Assembly (NCBI RefSeq): GCF_009371985.2
Contig: NZ_VIKU02000001.1
Span: 620,001-684,000, forward strand
Origin: Pelagihabitans pacificus
GTDB taxonomy: Bacteria; Bacteroidota; Bacteroidia; Flavobacteriales; Flavobacteriaceae
Direction: 5' to 3'
DNA length: 64,000 nucleotides
This document shows, piece after piece, positions 52,457-61,782 of the stretch. Made by a program: the position numbers and the translations under genes. The notes below the pieces were generated by a model. The model saw nothing but the letters and a program-made list of their open reading frames with translations, searched no databases and was not told where the DNA came from. Each line of letters begins with the position of its first letter. The first letter of the stretch is position 1.

Positions 52457-54049
52457 ATGAAAAAGATTTTAGCGCTGTCGGCATTTTTTGGATTTCTGTT
52501 GATTTCCTGTAGCGATGACGATACCCCCGTAGTTACCCCAGACCCCATGATGCCGGTTCCTGAAAACTTCTCTGCCGGTTCGGCTGATTTTTCCAATTTC
52601 GTTTCCCTTGGTAATTCATTGACCGCCGGGTACTCTGATGAAGCACTTTTTATCGATGGGCAAAATGCCTCGATGCCTAATATGATGGCTACTAGTTTCT
52701 CTGCAGTCGGGGGCGGCGCCTTTACCATTCCGCTCATGGCAGATAATCTAGGGGGACTAACACTTGGAGGAGCTCCACTTGAAGGTTTTGGAAATCGAAG
52801 GATCCTATCCTTTGCCACGGGAGACCCAGACCCGGTAAGAGTAGAGGGAGCGGCTACAACCGAGGTCAGTAATATTCTAGCAGGCCCTTTTAACAATATG
52901 GGGGTTCCCGGTGCTAAGAGCTTTCACTTGGCTGCAAACGGTTACGGTAGTTTGGACGCCCTAGCGGTAGGAGCTGCCAATCCTTATTACGTACGTTTTG
53001 CCTCCTCCCCGACAGCAAGCATAATAGAAGATGCACTCGCTCAAAATCCGAGTTTCTTTTCTTTATGGATAGGCAACAACGATATATTGTCTTATGCCAC
53101 CTCCGGTGGAGCCGGTGTGGACCAGGAAGGAAACCTGGATCCAACGACCTATGGAAACAATGACATTACGGACCCCAGTGTTTTTGCCAGTGTGTACAAC
53201 GACTTATTGCTACGCCTTACTGCGAATGGCGCCAAGGGAGTGGTGGCCAATATTCCAGATGTGACTACCATACCTTACTTTACTAGAATACCTTTCGCAC
53301 CACTCGATCCCACCAATCCCGATTTTGGGCCTCAAATTCCGACCTTGAATGCTAATTTTGCGCAGCTGAATGGAGTATTTGAGTTTTTGGGTGTTCCGGA
53401 AAGAGCCATCACGTTTTCCGAGTCGGGAGCTAGCGCCATTGTAATTAAGGACGAATCTTTGACAGACCTTTCCGATCAAATTACACAGGTGTTGCTTGCC
53501 AATGGGGCCGATGCAGGCACCGCTGCGGTCACTGGATTTTTGTACGGACAGGCCAGACAGGCTACGGCGGCAGATTTAATTGTTCTAACGGCACGGAATG
53601 AGATTGCGACCTTAAACGAGGAGGCGTTCGCAACCCTGCAACAGCTTGGTCTTCCTGCGGCCGAAGCAGGTCAGTTGGCGGTGAACGGTGTCACCTATCC
53701 CATGGAAGACCAGTGGGTCTTGACATCTACCGAACAGGCAGCGGTACAAGCGGCTACCGACAAATTCAATAGCACCATATCGACCTTGGCCCAAGTATAC
53801 GATTTAGCATTTGTGGATGCAAAAGCTTTCTTGGAAGTCGTAGCGCAAACCGGGATTACCTTGGCCGACGGTAGTGTCGTAACAGCTACCTATGCAACTG
53901 GGGGTGGATTCTCTTTAGACGGCGTACATCCGGCCCCTAGGGGCTATGCCCTTTTGGCGAACGAATTTTTGAAGGCCATTGAGGAGCAATACGGGGCGAC
54001 CTTACCAGATGTAAATCCTTTGGAATATACAGGGCTGTACATTCAATAA
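52457..54049 (+). CDS. SGNH-hydrolase lipoprotein
   Basis: 530 residues. The lipobox LISC places Cys18 as the lipid anchor, followed by an acidic linker (SDDDTPVVTPDP) that may direct the protein to the cell surface. SGNH blocks are present: I, FVSLGNSLTAGY with nucleophile Ser54; II, NMGVPGAKS; III, WIGNNDIL; V, SLDGVHPAPRG with the Asp-His pair. It is a large secreted member with a long insert between blocks III and V (about 220-480). It may cleave ester bonds in lipids or polysaccharides. A strong terminator follows. Confidence 0.92.
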   Translation: MKKILALSAFFGFLLISCSDDDTPVVTPDPMMPVPENFSAGSADFSNFVSLGNSLTAGYSDEALFIDGQNASMPNMMATSFSAVGGGAFTIPLMADNLGGLTLGGAPLEGFGNRRILSFATGDPDPVRVEGAATTEVSNILAGPFNNMGVPGAKSFHLAANGYGSLDALAVGAANPYYVRFASSPTASIIEDALAQNPSFFSLWIGNNDILSYATSGGAGVDQEGNLDPTTYGNNDITDPSVFASVYNDLLLRLTANGAKGVVANIPDVTTIPYFTRIPFAPLDPTNPDFGPQIPTLNANFAQLNGVFEFLGVPERAITFSESGASAIVIKDESLTDLSDQITQVLLANGADAGTAAVTGFLYGQARQATAADLIVLTARNEIATLNEEAFATLQQLGLPAAEAGQLAVNGVTYPMEDQWVLTSTEQAAVQAATDKFNSTISTLAQVYDLAFVDAKAFLEVVAQTGITLADGSVVTATYATGGGFSLDGVHPAPRGYALLANEFLKAIEEQYGATLPDVNPLEYTGLYIQ

Positions 54050-54071
54050 CCGAAAAGAAATTTATACTTTT

Positions 54072-54100
54072 AAAGGTACCGGATGTCCGGTACCTTTTTT
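54072..54100 (+). terminator. Intrinsic terminator after the SGNH gene
   Basis: An 11-bp perfect stem, AAAGGTACCGG (54072-54082) with its complement at 54087-54097, a four-base loop and a T-run to 54100. Confidence 0.92.
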
Positions 54101-54123
54101 GTTCAATTCAAAATCAATATTGT

Positions 54124-54471
54124 ATGAAATTTATTCTGAGAATGCTTTTGAGCGCACTGGCTGTTGTCATCCTCGCAAAAATACTTCCCCATGTGACTGT
54201 CGACACCTATCTCACCGCCTTTATCGTGGCGATAGTACTTAGCATCCTAAATCTGATCGTAAAACCCATCCTAGTAATTTTAACACTACCGGTTACCATT
54301 GTCACGTTCGGTCTTTTTCTGTTGATCATCAACGCTTGCATTATTCTGATGGCCGACTATTTCATCGATGGTTTCTCTGTAGATGGACTTTGGTGGGCCT
54401 TACTTTTTAGCCTGTTGTTGTCATTTTTACAATCGATCTTGTTTTCATTGTTGAAAGAGGAAAAAAAGTAA
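54124..54471 (+). CDS. Phage-holin-family (PF04020) membrane protein
   Basis: 115 residues with four hydrophobic helices: LLSALAVVILAKILP, YLTAFIVAIVLSILNL, TIVTFGLFLLIINACIIL and LWWALLFSLLLSFLQSIL. The VKPILVILTLPVTIVTFGLF segment is diagnostic for the family once called four-TMS phage holin. Despite the name, in free-living bacteria it is a chromosomal inner-membrane protein of unknown role, with no link to lysis here. It lies between two strong terminators or promoters, so it is a single transcript or read from its own weak promoter. Confidence 0.9.
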   Translation: MKFILRMLLSALAVVILAKILPHVTVDTYLTAFIVAIVLSILNLIVKPILVILTLPVTIVTFGLFLLIINACIILMADYFIDGFSVDGLWWALLFSLLLSFLQSILFSLLKEEKK

Positions 54472-54504
54472 ATGTAAGGACGCAAGTGCCTGTGATCGAA
54501 AAAC

Positions 54505-54535
54505 TTGTCGGGCGATGTAAAATGTAGTATTTTTG
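54505..54535 (+). promoter_or_regulatory. Promoter for tig
   Basis: TTG (54505-54507), a 20-base spacer and TATTTTTG (54528-54535) match the Bacteroidetes promoter consensus; tig starts 38 bases downstream. Confidence 0.75.
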
Positions 54536-54573
54536 CCTCCCATAAAAAAACTCATAATCGATAGAAGAGTACT

Positions 54574-55896
54574 ATGAACATCACCAAAGAGCAAATTGAC
54601 GAGTTGAATGCAGTGGTAAAGGTCGCGATTACAAAAGACGATTACCAGGATAAGGTAGATGCTATCTTAAAAGACTACAGAAAACAAGCGAATATTCCTG
54701 GGTTCAGGAAGGGACAGGTACCCTTGGGATTAATCAAGAAACAATACGGCAAGGCCGTATTGGTCGACGAGGTGAACAAATTAATACAAGACAACCTCAA
54801 CAAGTACCTCACGGAAGAAAAATTGGATGTTTTAGGAAATCCACTACCGAAGCAACAAGACAACTTCGACTGGGACAAGGAAAATTTTGATTTTGAATTC
54901 GAATTGGGCCTGGCACCCAGCTTCGAAGTGCCCCTAAAGACCAAAAAAGCGATTACCCACTACAAAATAGTCGCCGATAAGAAAATGATAGACGAGCAAG
55001 TGGAACGTATTCAAAGGCAATACGGAAAATTGGTGCAAAAGAGCGAAGTTGGCAAAAAGGACGAACTCACAGGAACCTTTAAAAACGAGGAAGAAGGTAT
55101 CGACAACAAAGCAACCCTGGAACTTGACAAAGTTGCCAACAAAAAAGCCTTGAACGCGCTTCTAGGCAAAAAAGTAGGAGATACCGTTGTGTTGAACACC
55201 AAAGGATTGCTTAAGGAAGAATATCTGTTGGCAGGTGTGTTGGGAATTACATCGGAAAAGGCTAAAGAGCTTACGATAGAGGTTGAATTTACTATCGAGG
55301 AAATCAATGAAAGGGAACCAGCTGAATTAAACCAGGAGCTTTTCGATAAATTGTTCGGTCCTGATACCGTGAAATCCGAAAAGGAACTTAAAGAGCGCAT
55401 CAAGGAAGATTCAGAAAAACAGTTCGAGCAGCAGTCCGATCAAAAGCTTCTGAACGATGTAACGGAGTATTTTATAGAGAACACGAAGTTTGAACTGCCT
55501 TCCGGCTTTTTAACACGATGGATTCAACTAACCGGTGAAAAACCTTTAACAGAGGAACAGGCAAGCGAAGAGTATGCAAAATCCGAAAAGGGTCTTCGCT
55601 ACCAATTGATCGAAGGTAAGATTATCAATGACAACGACATTCAGATACAGTTCGATGAACTAAAGGAATTCGCCAAAGGCTTTATCAAATCACAAATGGC
55701 CCAATTTGGTCAGTTAAATCCTCAGGAGGAAGAGTTAGACAATATCGCGACGAGGGTACTTAGTAACCAAGACGAGGTAAAACGTTTGTCAGAGCAGTTG
55801 ATGAGTCAAAAATTGATTTCACTATATAAGGAAAAGGTAAATCTCAAGACCAAAGAAGTTACTTACGAAAACTTTGTGAAAGAGGTATACGGCTAG
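54574..55896 (+). CDS. tig: Trigger factor
   Basis: 440 residues in the Bacteroidetes form. The ribosome-binding signature is in ANIPGFRKGQVPLGLIKKQY (GFRxGxxP). The middle domain (about 150-250) aligns in place with the FKBP-like PPIase domain but is shortened and lacks its aromatic active-site residues, so prolyl isomerisation is unlikely. The C-terminal part is helical (substrate-binding arms). It meets nascent chains at the ribosome. It is followed by clpP and clpX, as in many bacteria, with a terminator between it and clpP. Confidence 0.95.
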   Translation: MNITKEQIDELNAVVKVAITKDDYQDKVDAILKDYRKQANIPGFRKGQVPLGLIKKQYGKAVLVDEVNKLIQDNLNKYLTEEKLDVLGNPLPKQQDNFDWDKENFDFEFELGLAPSFEVPLKTKKAITHYKIVADKKMIDEQVERIQRQYGKLVQKSEVGKKDELTGTFKNEEEGIDNKATLELDKVANKKALNALLGKKVGDTVVLNTKGLLKEEYLLAGVLGITSEKAKELTIEVEFTIEEINEREPAELNQELFDKLFGPDTVKSEKELKERIKEDSEKQFEQQSDQKLLNDVTEYFIENTKFELPSGFLTRWIQLTGEKPLTEEQASEEYAKSEKGLRYQLIEGKIINDNDIQIQFDELKEFAKGFIKSQMAQFGQLNPQEEELDNIATRVLSNQDEVKRLSEQLMSQKLISLYKEKVNLKTKEVTYENFVKEVYG

Positions 55897-55924
55897 TTTT
55901 CACGAAAATTATAAGTATCTTTAC

Positions 55925-55957
55925 GGTGCCGAAAAACCTACTTTCGGCACCTTTTTT
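55925..55957 (+). terminator. Intrinsic terminator between tig and clpP
   Basis: GGTGCCGAAA (55925-55934) pairs perfectly with TTTCGGCACC (55942-55951) across a seven-base loop, followed by six Ts. It separates the tig transcript from clpP, at least partly. Confidence 0.92.
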
Positions 55958-55983
55958 ATTTTATAATATCGAATTAAGAAACA

Positions 55984-56661
55984 ATGGATTACGGAAAAGA
56001 ATTCAAGAATTACGCAATAAAAGATCAGGGCATTAGTAGTACATACTACGATCAAATCATCAGTAGCATGTACCCGACGAATATGACGCCAAATATCATT
56101 GAGGAACGCCAAATGAATATCGCGGTATTCGATGTGTTCTCGAGACTCATGATGGATAGGATTATTTTCTTGGGAACCGGGATCAACGACCAAGTTGCCA
56201 ACATCGTGCAGGCACAATTATTGTTTTTGGAGAGTACCGATGCCTCCAAGGACATACAAATCTATATCAATTCCCCAGGCGGCAGTGTCTATGCAGGTCT
56301 TGGAATCTATGACACCATGCAGTTCATCAAGCCAGATGTGGCAACGATTTGTACCGGTATGGCCGCTTCGATGGGCGCCGTACTTTTATGTGCAGGAGAA
56401 AAAGGAAAACGCAGTGGGCTTACCCATTCCCGTGTAATGATTCATCAACCCATGGGCGGTGCACAAGGTCAGGCCAGTGATATCGAAATCACCGCGCGCG
56501 AAATATTGAAGTTAAAGGATGAACTGTATTCCATTATCGCGAAGCACTCCGGCCAGACCATCGAAAGAGTCAATGAAGATAGTGACCGGGATTATTGGAT
56601 GAAAGCCGACGCTGCCTTGGAATACGGCATGATCGATGAAATTCTGGTAAGGGATCGTTGA
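55984..56661 (+). CDS. clpP: ATP-dependent Clp protease proteolytic subunit
   Basis: 225 residues. Catalytic Ser129 is in TGMAASMGAVLL, His154 in SRVMIHQPMGG, with the Asp in the ITAREILKLKDEL-proximal region. NSPGGSVYAGLGIYD forms the oxyanion strand. The N-terminal 35 residues include a likely propeptide before the mature protease. It forms the tetradecamer that degrades substrates unfolded by ClpX, encoded 99 bases downstream. The start lies just after the tig terminator, with no clear consensus promoter. Confidence 0.96.
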   Translation: MDYGKEFKNYAIKDQGISSTYYDQIISSMYPTNMTPNIIEERQMNIAVFDVFSRLMMDRIIFLGTGINDQVANIVQAQLLFLESTDASKDIQIYINSPGGSVYAGLGIYDTMQFIKPDVATICTGMAASMGAVLLCAGEKGKRSGLTHSRVMIHQPMGGAQGQASDIEITAREILKLKDELYSIIAKHSGQTIERVNEDSDRDYWMKADAALEYGMIDEILVRDR

Positions 56662-56760
56662 TAAATTCGACCAAATACCCGAAATAATCGGGGGTTTGCA
56701 ATACCGTGTAAACCAAAAACGAGATTCTTTCGTTAGATTTACAATAAGGAGAAGATTGAT

Positions 56761-57996
56761 ATGGCAAAGGAAAATTTAGAATGCTCTTTTTGTGGAAGAA
56801 AAAAACCGGAGACCAATCTTTTGATCGCCGGGTTGGATGCGCATATATGTGACCGCTGTATAGAACAGGCGCATGGGATTGTGGCGGAAGAGTCCAAACA
56901 GACCAAAACCAATGATCTTTCATCGGAACTGGTATTAAAAAAACCATTGGAAATCAAGGAGTTTCTCGACACTTTTATCATTGGGCAGGAACGCACCAAA
57001 AAAGTGATGTCTGTCGCAGTATACAACCACTACAAACGGTTGTTGCAACCCACATCAAAAGATAGTGATGTAGAAATTCAAAAGAGCAATATTGTCATGG
57101 TGGGCCAAACCGGTACCGGTAAGACCTTAATGGCCAAGACCATAGCCAGAATGCTGAACGTTCCGTTGGCCATTGTCGATGCCACGGTGCTCACGGAAGC
57201 CGGCTATGTTGGTGAGGACGTGGAAAGTATTCTCACCCGATTGTTACAGGCTGCGGACTATAATCTTGAAAAGGCCGAACGCGGTATCGTCTTTATCGAT
57301 GAAATAGACAAAATTGCCCGAAAGGGAGATAATCCTTCCATTACCCGGGACGTTTCAGGTGAGGGAGTACAACAGGGACTGCTCAAACTGCTTGAGGGTA
57401 CCGTGGTGAACGTGCCCCCTAAAGGAGGAAGAAAACATCCCGATCAAAAATTTATCGAAGTAAATACCGAAAACATATTATTCATAGCGGGTGGGGCCTT
57501 CGATGGTATAGAACGGGCCATTACCAAGCGATTGAACATGCAGGCTGTTGGTTATAGTGCCTCAAAGGCCGATGAAAATTTGGATGAGACCAATATACTC
57601 CAATACATTATACCAAAAGATTTGAAAGAGTTTGGACTGATTCCAGAGATTATCGGTCGATTGCCGGTACTCACTTATATGAATCCTCTGGATGCGAAAA
57701 CACTTCGTGCAATCTTGACAGAACCTAAGAATGCCATCATCAAACAATATGAGAAATTGTTCGACATGGATGGTATCAGTTTCAAGATTACCGAACAGGC
57801 ACTTGACTATATTGTCAAGAAGGCTATTGAGTACAAATTAGGTGCTCGGGGCCTGCGCTCACTTTGTGAAGCTATTTTTACCGATGCCATGTTCGAGATG
57901 CCCAGTAGCGGTGAGAAGGAATTTAAGGTAACCAAACCCTATGCCGAGGAAAAAATATCTTACGAGACCATTAAAAAACTCAAAGCGGTTTCTTAA
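56761..57996 (+). CDS. clpX: ATP-dependent Clp protease ATP-binding subunit ClpX
   Basis: 411 residues. N-terminal zinc domain with C8, C11, C30 and C33 (CSFC, CDRC). AAA+ domain: Walker A GQTGTGKT (115-122), Walker [13 protein letters not shown], pore loop [10 protein letters not shown], sensor 2 region [11 protein letters not shown]. ClpX unfolds tagged proteins and feeds ClpP. The neighbours tig and clpP support the classic quality-control block. A terminator lies 48 bases downstream. Confidence 0.97.
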   Translation: MAKENLECSFCGRKKPETNLLIAGLDAHICDRCIEQAHGIVAEESKQTKTNDLSSELVLKKPLEIKEFLDTFIIGQERTKKVMSVAVYNHYKRLLQPTSKDSDVEIQKSNIVMVGQTGTGKTLMAKTIARMLNVPLAIVDATVLTEAGYVGEDVESILTRLLQAADYNLEKAERGIVFIDEIDKIARKGDNPSITRDVSGEGVQQGLLKLLEGTVVNVPPKGGRKHPDQKFIEVNTENILFIAGGAFDGIERAITKRLNMQAVGYSASKADENLDETNILQYIIPKDLKEFGLIPEIIGRLPVLTYMNPLDAKTLRAILTEPKNAIIKQYEKLFDMDGISFKITEQALDYIVKKAIEYKLGARGLRSLCEAIFTDAMFEMPSSGEKEFKVTKPYAEEKISYETIKKLKAVS

Positions 57997-58043
57997 AACC
58001 CATAAACTAGCAATGGCCGATTAAAACAAAACGTAAAGGAGAC

Positions 58044-58080
58044 AAAAAACCCTGGGTGTGTTGAATGCCCAGGTTTTTTT
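58044..58080 (+). terminator. Intrinsic terminator after clpX
   Basis: CCTGGG (58051-58056) and CCCAGG (58068-58073) with A-tract and T-tract extensions (one unpaired C on the left) and an 11-base loop. It lies between clpX and the convergent hydrolase gene and may serve both. Confidence 0.85.
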
Positions 58081-58101
58081 GAGGAGTATTATTGGCGCTA
58101 T

Positions 58102-58665
58102 CTAAACAGCTTTTTTAGTGTTCTTCTCCCTGGAACCCGTTACCGAAAACAAAAGATCTTGGCATACTTTGGCGATAATCTTCTCGTCGGTATAACATTC
58201 ATGTCCAAAACCGGGTAATTCCTCTATTTCTATATCCAGTTTTTCATACCATTCCTGATCCGGTCGAAATTCATCCTTCCCCCCATAAAGCATTGTAGTA
58301 CTTTCACAGTCGGGCTTTAGTAGCTCCAGACGCACCCTAGTGGCAGAAACCGCATAGAGCGACTTCATAGGCAAGCCCTTTAAACCAGCTTTCCACGCAA
58401 TCGTTCCACCGGTACTGAACGCTAAGTAATGACTCGGCTTTTTTTCTTTTTTCAACAAATGTGCCACCGCTGTGTCGATCCCGCCTTCTACAAAGGCTTT
58501 ATGAAGGTTTTCCTCGGTCTTGATGGCGAGGTCGATATTGGCTAGTTGCTGAATATCGTAAAACACAATATTGTAGTATTGTTGGAGATAGCCAAGGTAC
58601 GAAGTGATCCAAAGGCCTTTTTTTACGCCCCATATATCTGAAAGCACTACAAGTCGTTCTGCCAT
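58102..58665 (-). CDS. Alpha/beta hydrolase-fold protein
   Basis: 187 residues, small for the fold. The nucleophile elbow is LAFSTGG with Ser84; the acid is probably in MLYGGKDEFRP, and the histidine in LPGFGHECYTDE. The order is that of an intact triad. The lack of a cap domain suggests a small carboxylesterase or lipase-like enzyme. No signal peptide. Convergent with clpX. The 188-base gap upstream holds no gene I can support. Confidence 0.82.
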   Translation of the reverse strand: MAERLVVLSDIWGVKKGLWITSYLGYLQQYYNIVFYDIQQLANIDLAIKTEENLHKAFVEGGIDTAVAHLLKKEKKPSHYLAFSTGGTIAWKAGLKGLPMKSLYAVSATRVRLELLKPDCESTTMLYGGKDEFRPDQEWYEKLDIEIEELPGFGHECYTDEKIIAKVCQDLLFSVTGSREKNTKKAV

Positions 58666-58853
58666 GGTTAATACGTTAAAATTAGTTGTTCGGTCAAGTT
58701 TGGGGAACTAATTTGAGGTATAAACGCCAGAAAACCTTATTTATTTGTTCATATGGTTCATATCTTCGATGACAGTATTTCCGGTATGTACGAAAATTGC
58801 GGCGTTTTAGATTGCGCATTGACGATTTCAAAGAATTGAACGGAGGGTCCATA

Positions 58854-59414
58854 TCAGAAAAATTTGTATTGGAACAATAGATTGGAAGCGTACATGGTAG
58901 CGAACGAATTGATATTTACATTTAGGTTGATACCCATGTTAAAATGGTTTCCTTCCTTGAAAAAAAACTTAAATCGAAAAGGAATACCCAATGACCGGTG
59001 GGTGTTTCGATTAAAATCCGTCTCCAAGTTTACTTGCACGTAGTTGATATATCCAAGACCGACATGACTTTCAAGAAACAGCCACTTGGCCAAAGTGTAT
59101 TCCCGCCCATAGGTCACATTAACTTCATGGTAGTCATTTACACGATCATCCAAGATTATATGTACTTCCCCGCCTGCACTAAGATAGAGCGAAAGAATAT
59201 GTTTCTGGAGCGTAGTAGCCACATCCATACTTACATTTGGCCCAATGTCATATTTATTCGAAGGTGAAAAGCTTATCCCAGGGGCGAGGCTCACCGAGCG
59301 AAGACTCAATTTATACTCCTGTGCCACACAATGCCCGTAGCCCATTAAAACAGCAATTAGCCACCCACAAACATATCTTTTGGCATTCAAACATAGCATT
59401 CCTTGATTTTTCAT
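58854..59414 (-). CDS. Predicted outer-membrane barrel protein
   Basis: 186 residues. A signal-peptide-like segment (GWLIAVLMGYGHCVAQ) is preceded by a long N-tail, so the real start may be later. The mature part alternates like a beta-barrel and ends SNLLFQYKFF with a C-terminal Phe. No family recognised. It lies 22 bases downstream of another barrel gene of similar size on the same strand, so the two probably form a pair. Confidence 0.75.
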   Translation of the reverse strand: MKNQGMLCLNAKRYVCGWLIAVLMGYGHCVAQEYKLSLRSVSLAPGISFSPSNKYDIGPNVSMDVATTLQKHILSLYLSAGGEVHIILDDRVNDYHEVNVTYGREYTLAKWLFLESHVGLGYINYVQVNLETDFNRNTHRSLGIPFRFKFFFKEGNHFNMGINLNVNINSFATMYASNLLFQYKFF

Positions 59415-59436
59415 CTCAAAAGTTTTGGTTCATTCT

Positions 59437-59979
59437 TTAGAATCTTCTTCCTATGGAAATACCTACGAACGGCCTAAATCCGAAATCACTATTTTCCGAA
59501 TCGGTAATACCAATCACCGGAGTGAAATTAAATTTCCACATCCATTTGCTCTCCTTCCCAAAATGCCTTCTAAAACCTATTGAAATCAAATAAACATCCG
59601 TAGCACTTTCATTGTCGGTTTCCTCAGGTTTAGATCTGGAACCGAACTGAAAGGTATACCCCAATCCAGTCTCCAGGTAATTATTCTTGTTTAAATCGAT
59701 TAGATAATGGATCGAAAAAGGAAGGCTTATATCGGTGTCCGGAAAGCCCAAAAAATCACAGTACGGATTTCCAGATTCGCAGCTTAGCCCATCGTCTGGT
59801 TCGAAAAAAGAAATCCCGACGCCAATTCGAGCACTCAAACCCGGCTGTTCGCTTAACTGCCTTTCGTAGTTCAAAGAGCCAAAACCTCCGTTACCGAGCA
59901 ATTCTAAAAAAACAGTGTTTTTTTGTGCCACGCTTACTTGGCAGAAGAACAAGATCAATGCTAATACAGTTGTTTTCAC
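59437..59979 (-). CDS. Predicted outer-membrane barrel protein
   Basis: 180 residues with a clear signal peptide (VLALILFFCQVSVAQ). TVFLELLGNGGFGSLNYERQ followed by LSARIGVGISFF is the opening strand pattern of small flavobacterial barrel proteins, and FRPFVGISIGRRF is a typical last strand. One Cys pair lies in a loop (CESGNPYC). Function unknown. First gene of a likely two-gene unit with the barrel gene that follows. Confidence 0.82.
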   Translation of the reverse strand: MKTTVLALILFFCQVSVAQKNTVFLELLGNGGFGSLNYERQLSEQPGLSARIGVGISFFEPDDGLSCESGNPYCDFLGFPDTDISLPFSIHYLIDLNKNNYLETGLGYTFQFGSRSKPEETDNESATDVYLISIGFRRHFGKESKWMWKFNFTPVIGITDSENSDFGFRPFVGISIGRRF

Positions 59980-60466
59980 GACATCATATTTAGATACTAA
60001 CGGTAAACGAAAAATCCCATATCCTAGAGTTTATAATTGGCAAAAAATATTACCGGTCGGATCACAGAGCGATGTTCATCCGATTACCGTCAAGAAATTC
60101 ATCTGTTTGTTGGTACTTTATATCCATCGCTACCAAAACAAAGTTGTATTCACAAGTATTGTTGTTGGGTATTCCCTCCTCTCTACCAAAACTCCGATAG
60201 AATTGCACTCCTTACCCAATACGCTCTAATCGATTGCACATCTTGAAGCCGCTTTGAGATTTCAACATTATCAAACGGACTGGTATCGGAATCTCTACGG
60301 CGCTCTACTACCACCTTCCCTTTTTCGGCAAACAACACCTCATCTTCTTTGATACACGAAAAAAGAACCACTTTTTCCGTAACTTATCATTTTGGATTAT
60401 CCAAAGCTAATCCATACCAAAAACCAATTGTCCCAGATTATATAATTTGGAAGAATTCGGACAAGT
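59980..60466. other. 487-base gap without an intact gene
   Basis: No complete gene is supported. It holds a 62-codon fragment that may be a decayed GIN-domain lipoprotein (60183-60371, listed separately) and a 13-bp palindrome TTGGATTATCCAA at 60392-60404, which lies 63 bases past the AraC-type stop codon and could be an operator or weak terminator. Confidence 0.5.
60183..60371 (-). pseudogene. Possible remnant of a GIN-domain (DUF2807) lipoprotein
   Basis: A 62-codon frame reads VLFSCIKEDEVLFAEKGKV and then VVERRRDSDTSPFDNVEISK. The order cysteine, acidic residues, then a VVxERxxSxFxxVEIS strand resembles the start of head-GIN-domain lipoproteins. The signal peptide is missing from this frame (a shifted ATG lies upstream near 60390) and the frame stops after about one strand, so the gene would be broken at both ends. 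The match is by eye and weak; a chance frame is not excluded. Confidence 0.3.
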
Positions 60467-61612
60467 TTATTTGTTGCGGGTGAACTGTTTACGATACTCT
60501 GAAGGAGTGTGACCGGTAAATTTGTTGAAGGCCGAATAAAAGGTGGATTTGGAATTGAAGCCGCACTCCAAACCGATAGATACGATCGTGTAGTTTTCGA
60601 AATCGGGGTTGGCCAATAACCTTTTGGCGTCTTCGACTCTCAATCCGTTGACATAATCCGAAAAATTGTGCCCACTATACTGATTAATAAGAGCGGAGAG
60701 TTTACTGGTTCCCATGTTCAGCTCTTCGGACAGCTTTTCCAGACTTAACGAGGAATCGATATAACGTTGTTGGCCTACCACATGATCCTGAATTTTTTTG
60801 AACTCAATTTCTTGTTTTCCGAGTTTGGTGTCCTTCGCGTTTGCGATGGCTCCTATCGACTCATTTACCTTGTTTTTCCGCATCTCCCTTCTCAATACGA
60901 TTCGATCTTTTAACACCACATATCTGAAGAAGGCCTGGTAGCCTATCCAATAGAGCAGCACCGAGGAAGCGATCCGAAGTGGGTAATAGCTGTACGGAGC
61001 TTTAATGGTCTCCGAAAAAATATTCAGCACAACTGCAATTCCCCATAATAGAAAAATAACCGCACCCCATTTGATGAATCGTTTAATCCAATTTAAATCA
61101 TCAAAAGTTAGTATAGTGGGATACAATTCTTGATATTTAAAAACAATGCGAACGGCCTTCCCAAAAATAAAAAGGGAATAAAGCAGTGTTACCGTATCTT
61201 CAATGGCGTTGTACATGGGAATCGTCTCCGGGTCGTATCGGCCTTGATATACTTGGAATAAGAAAATACTTCTAGCTAGCAGTTCCCCGATAAAAACCGT
61301 TATGGTTGGGCCAAGAAAAGGCATTCGCTTTTTTTCTATCCCCAAGTAATGAATCAAAAAAGCATAAAACATTGGTAGGATAAGTACGTACCACGGGAAC
61401 TCAAAGTGCTTGAAAAAAACCTGATCGATAACAAGGCCTTTGGTGATCAACCACGATTGTAAATTGTTAAGTGATAGAAAAAACACCAAGAGATTCAGGA
61501 AAACCACTGGCTTCTCTACCTTTCTACGGGTAAGAAAAATAACAACACTAAAAATAAATCCCTGAACGGCCCCAGCAATCAACAGAAAGTTCATGATGGC
61601 GGAAAAATTCAT
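60467..61612 (-). CDS. Membrane-anchored AraC-type transcriptional regulator
   Basis: 381 residues. About seven transmembrane helices fill residues 1-245 (MNFLLIAGAVQGFIFSVVIF; FFKHFEFPWYVLILPMFYAF; YSYYPLRIASSVLLYWIGYQ). The cytoplasmic C-terminal part (about 275-381) is an AraC DNA-binding domain with two helix-turn-helices: LSLEKLSEELNMGTSKLSAL and IVSIGLECGFNSKSTFYSAF, ending FTGHTPSEYRKQF. So a membrane sensor is joined directly to a regulator. It is a tandem paralogue of the next gene, which lacks this last domain. Ligand and targets unknown. Confidence 0.93.
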   Translation of the reverse strand: MNFSAIMNFLLIAGAVQGFIFSVVIFLTRRKVEKPVVFLNLLVFFLSLNNLQSWLITKGLVIDQVFFKHFEFPWYVLILPMFYAFLIHYLGIEKKRMPFLGPTITVFIGELLARSIFLFQVYQGRYDPETIPMYNAIEDTVTLLYSLFIFGKAVRIVFKYQELYPTILTFDDLNWIKRFIKWGAVIFLLWGIAVVLNIFSETIKAPYSYYPLRIASSVLLYWIGYQAFFRYVVLKDRIVLRREMRKNKVNESIGAIANAKDTKLGKQEIEFKKIQDHVVGQQRYIDSSLSLEKLSEELNMGTSKLSALINQYSGHNFSDYVNGLRVEDAKRLLANPDFENYTIVSIGLECGFNSKSTFYSAFNKFTGHTPSEYRKQFTRNK

Positions 61613-61757
61613 AAATTACTAGGCCTAGGTTAGGTCAAAGAAACAATAAAACATAGGTCACGGTGGTTCTTACTGGAAGCTTCTATCCGATCAACCTCAT
61701 AACATATCTTTGGTTGGCGACAACGCCAAATCGAACCAAGGGACTTGCAGGAAAATA

Positions 61758-61765
61758 CAAAATTA
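61758..61765 (-). promoter_or_regulatory. Candidate -7 box for the AraC-type regulator (TAATTTTG)
   Basis: Exact TAnnTTTG match on the minus strand in the 170-base gap between the paralogue's stop and the regulator's start. No -33 TTG seen. It would allow the full regulator to be read apart from the sensor-only paralogue. Confidence 0.35.
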
Positions 61766-61782
61766 TATATTTATCGAATTGA

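Noticed and set aside
54124-54471. Prophage lysis gene suggested by the name phage holin
   Set aside because: The PF04020 family is common in chromosomes without phage; no phage genes are near.
59915-60229. 104-codon plus-strand frame in the gap after the barrel genes
   Set aside because: It starts within the signal-peptide region of the minus-strand barrel gene and shows no protein-like pattern.
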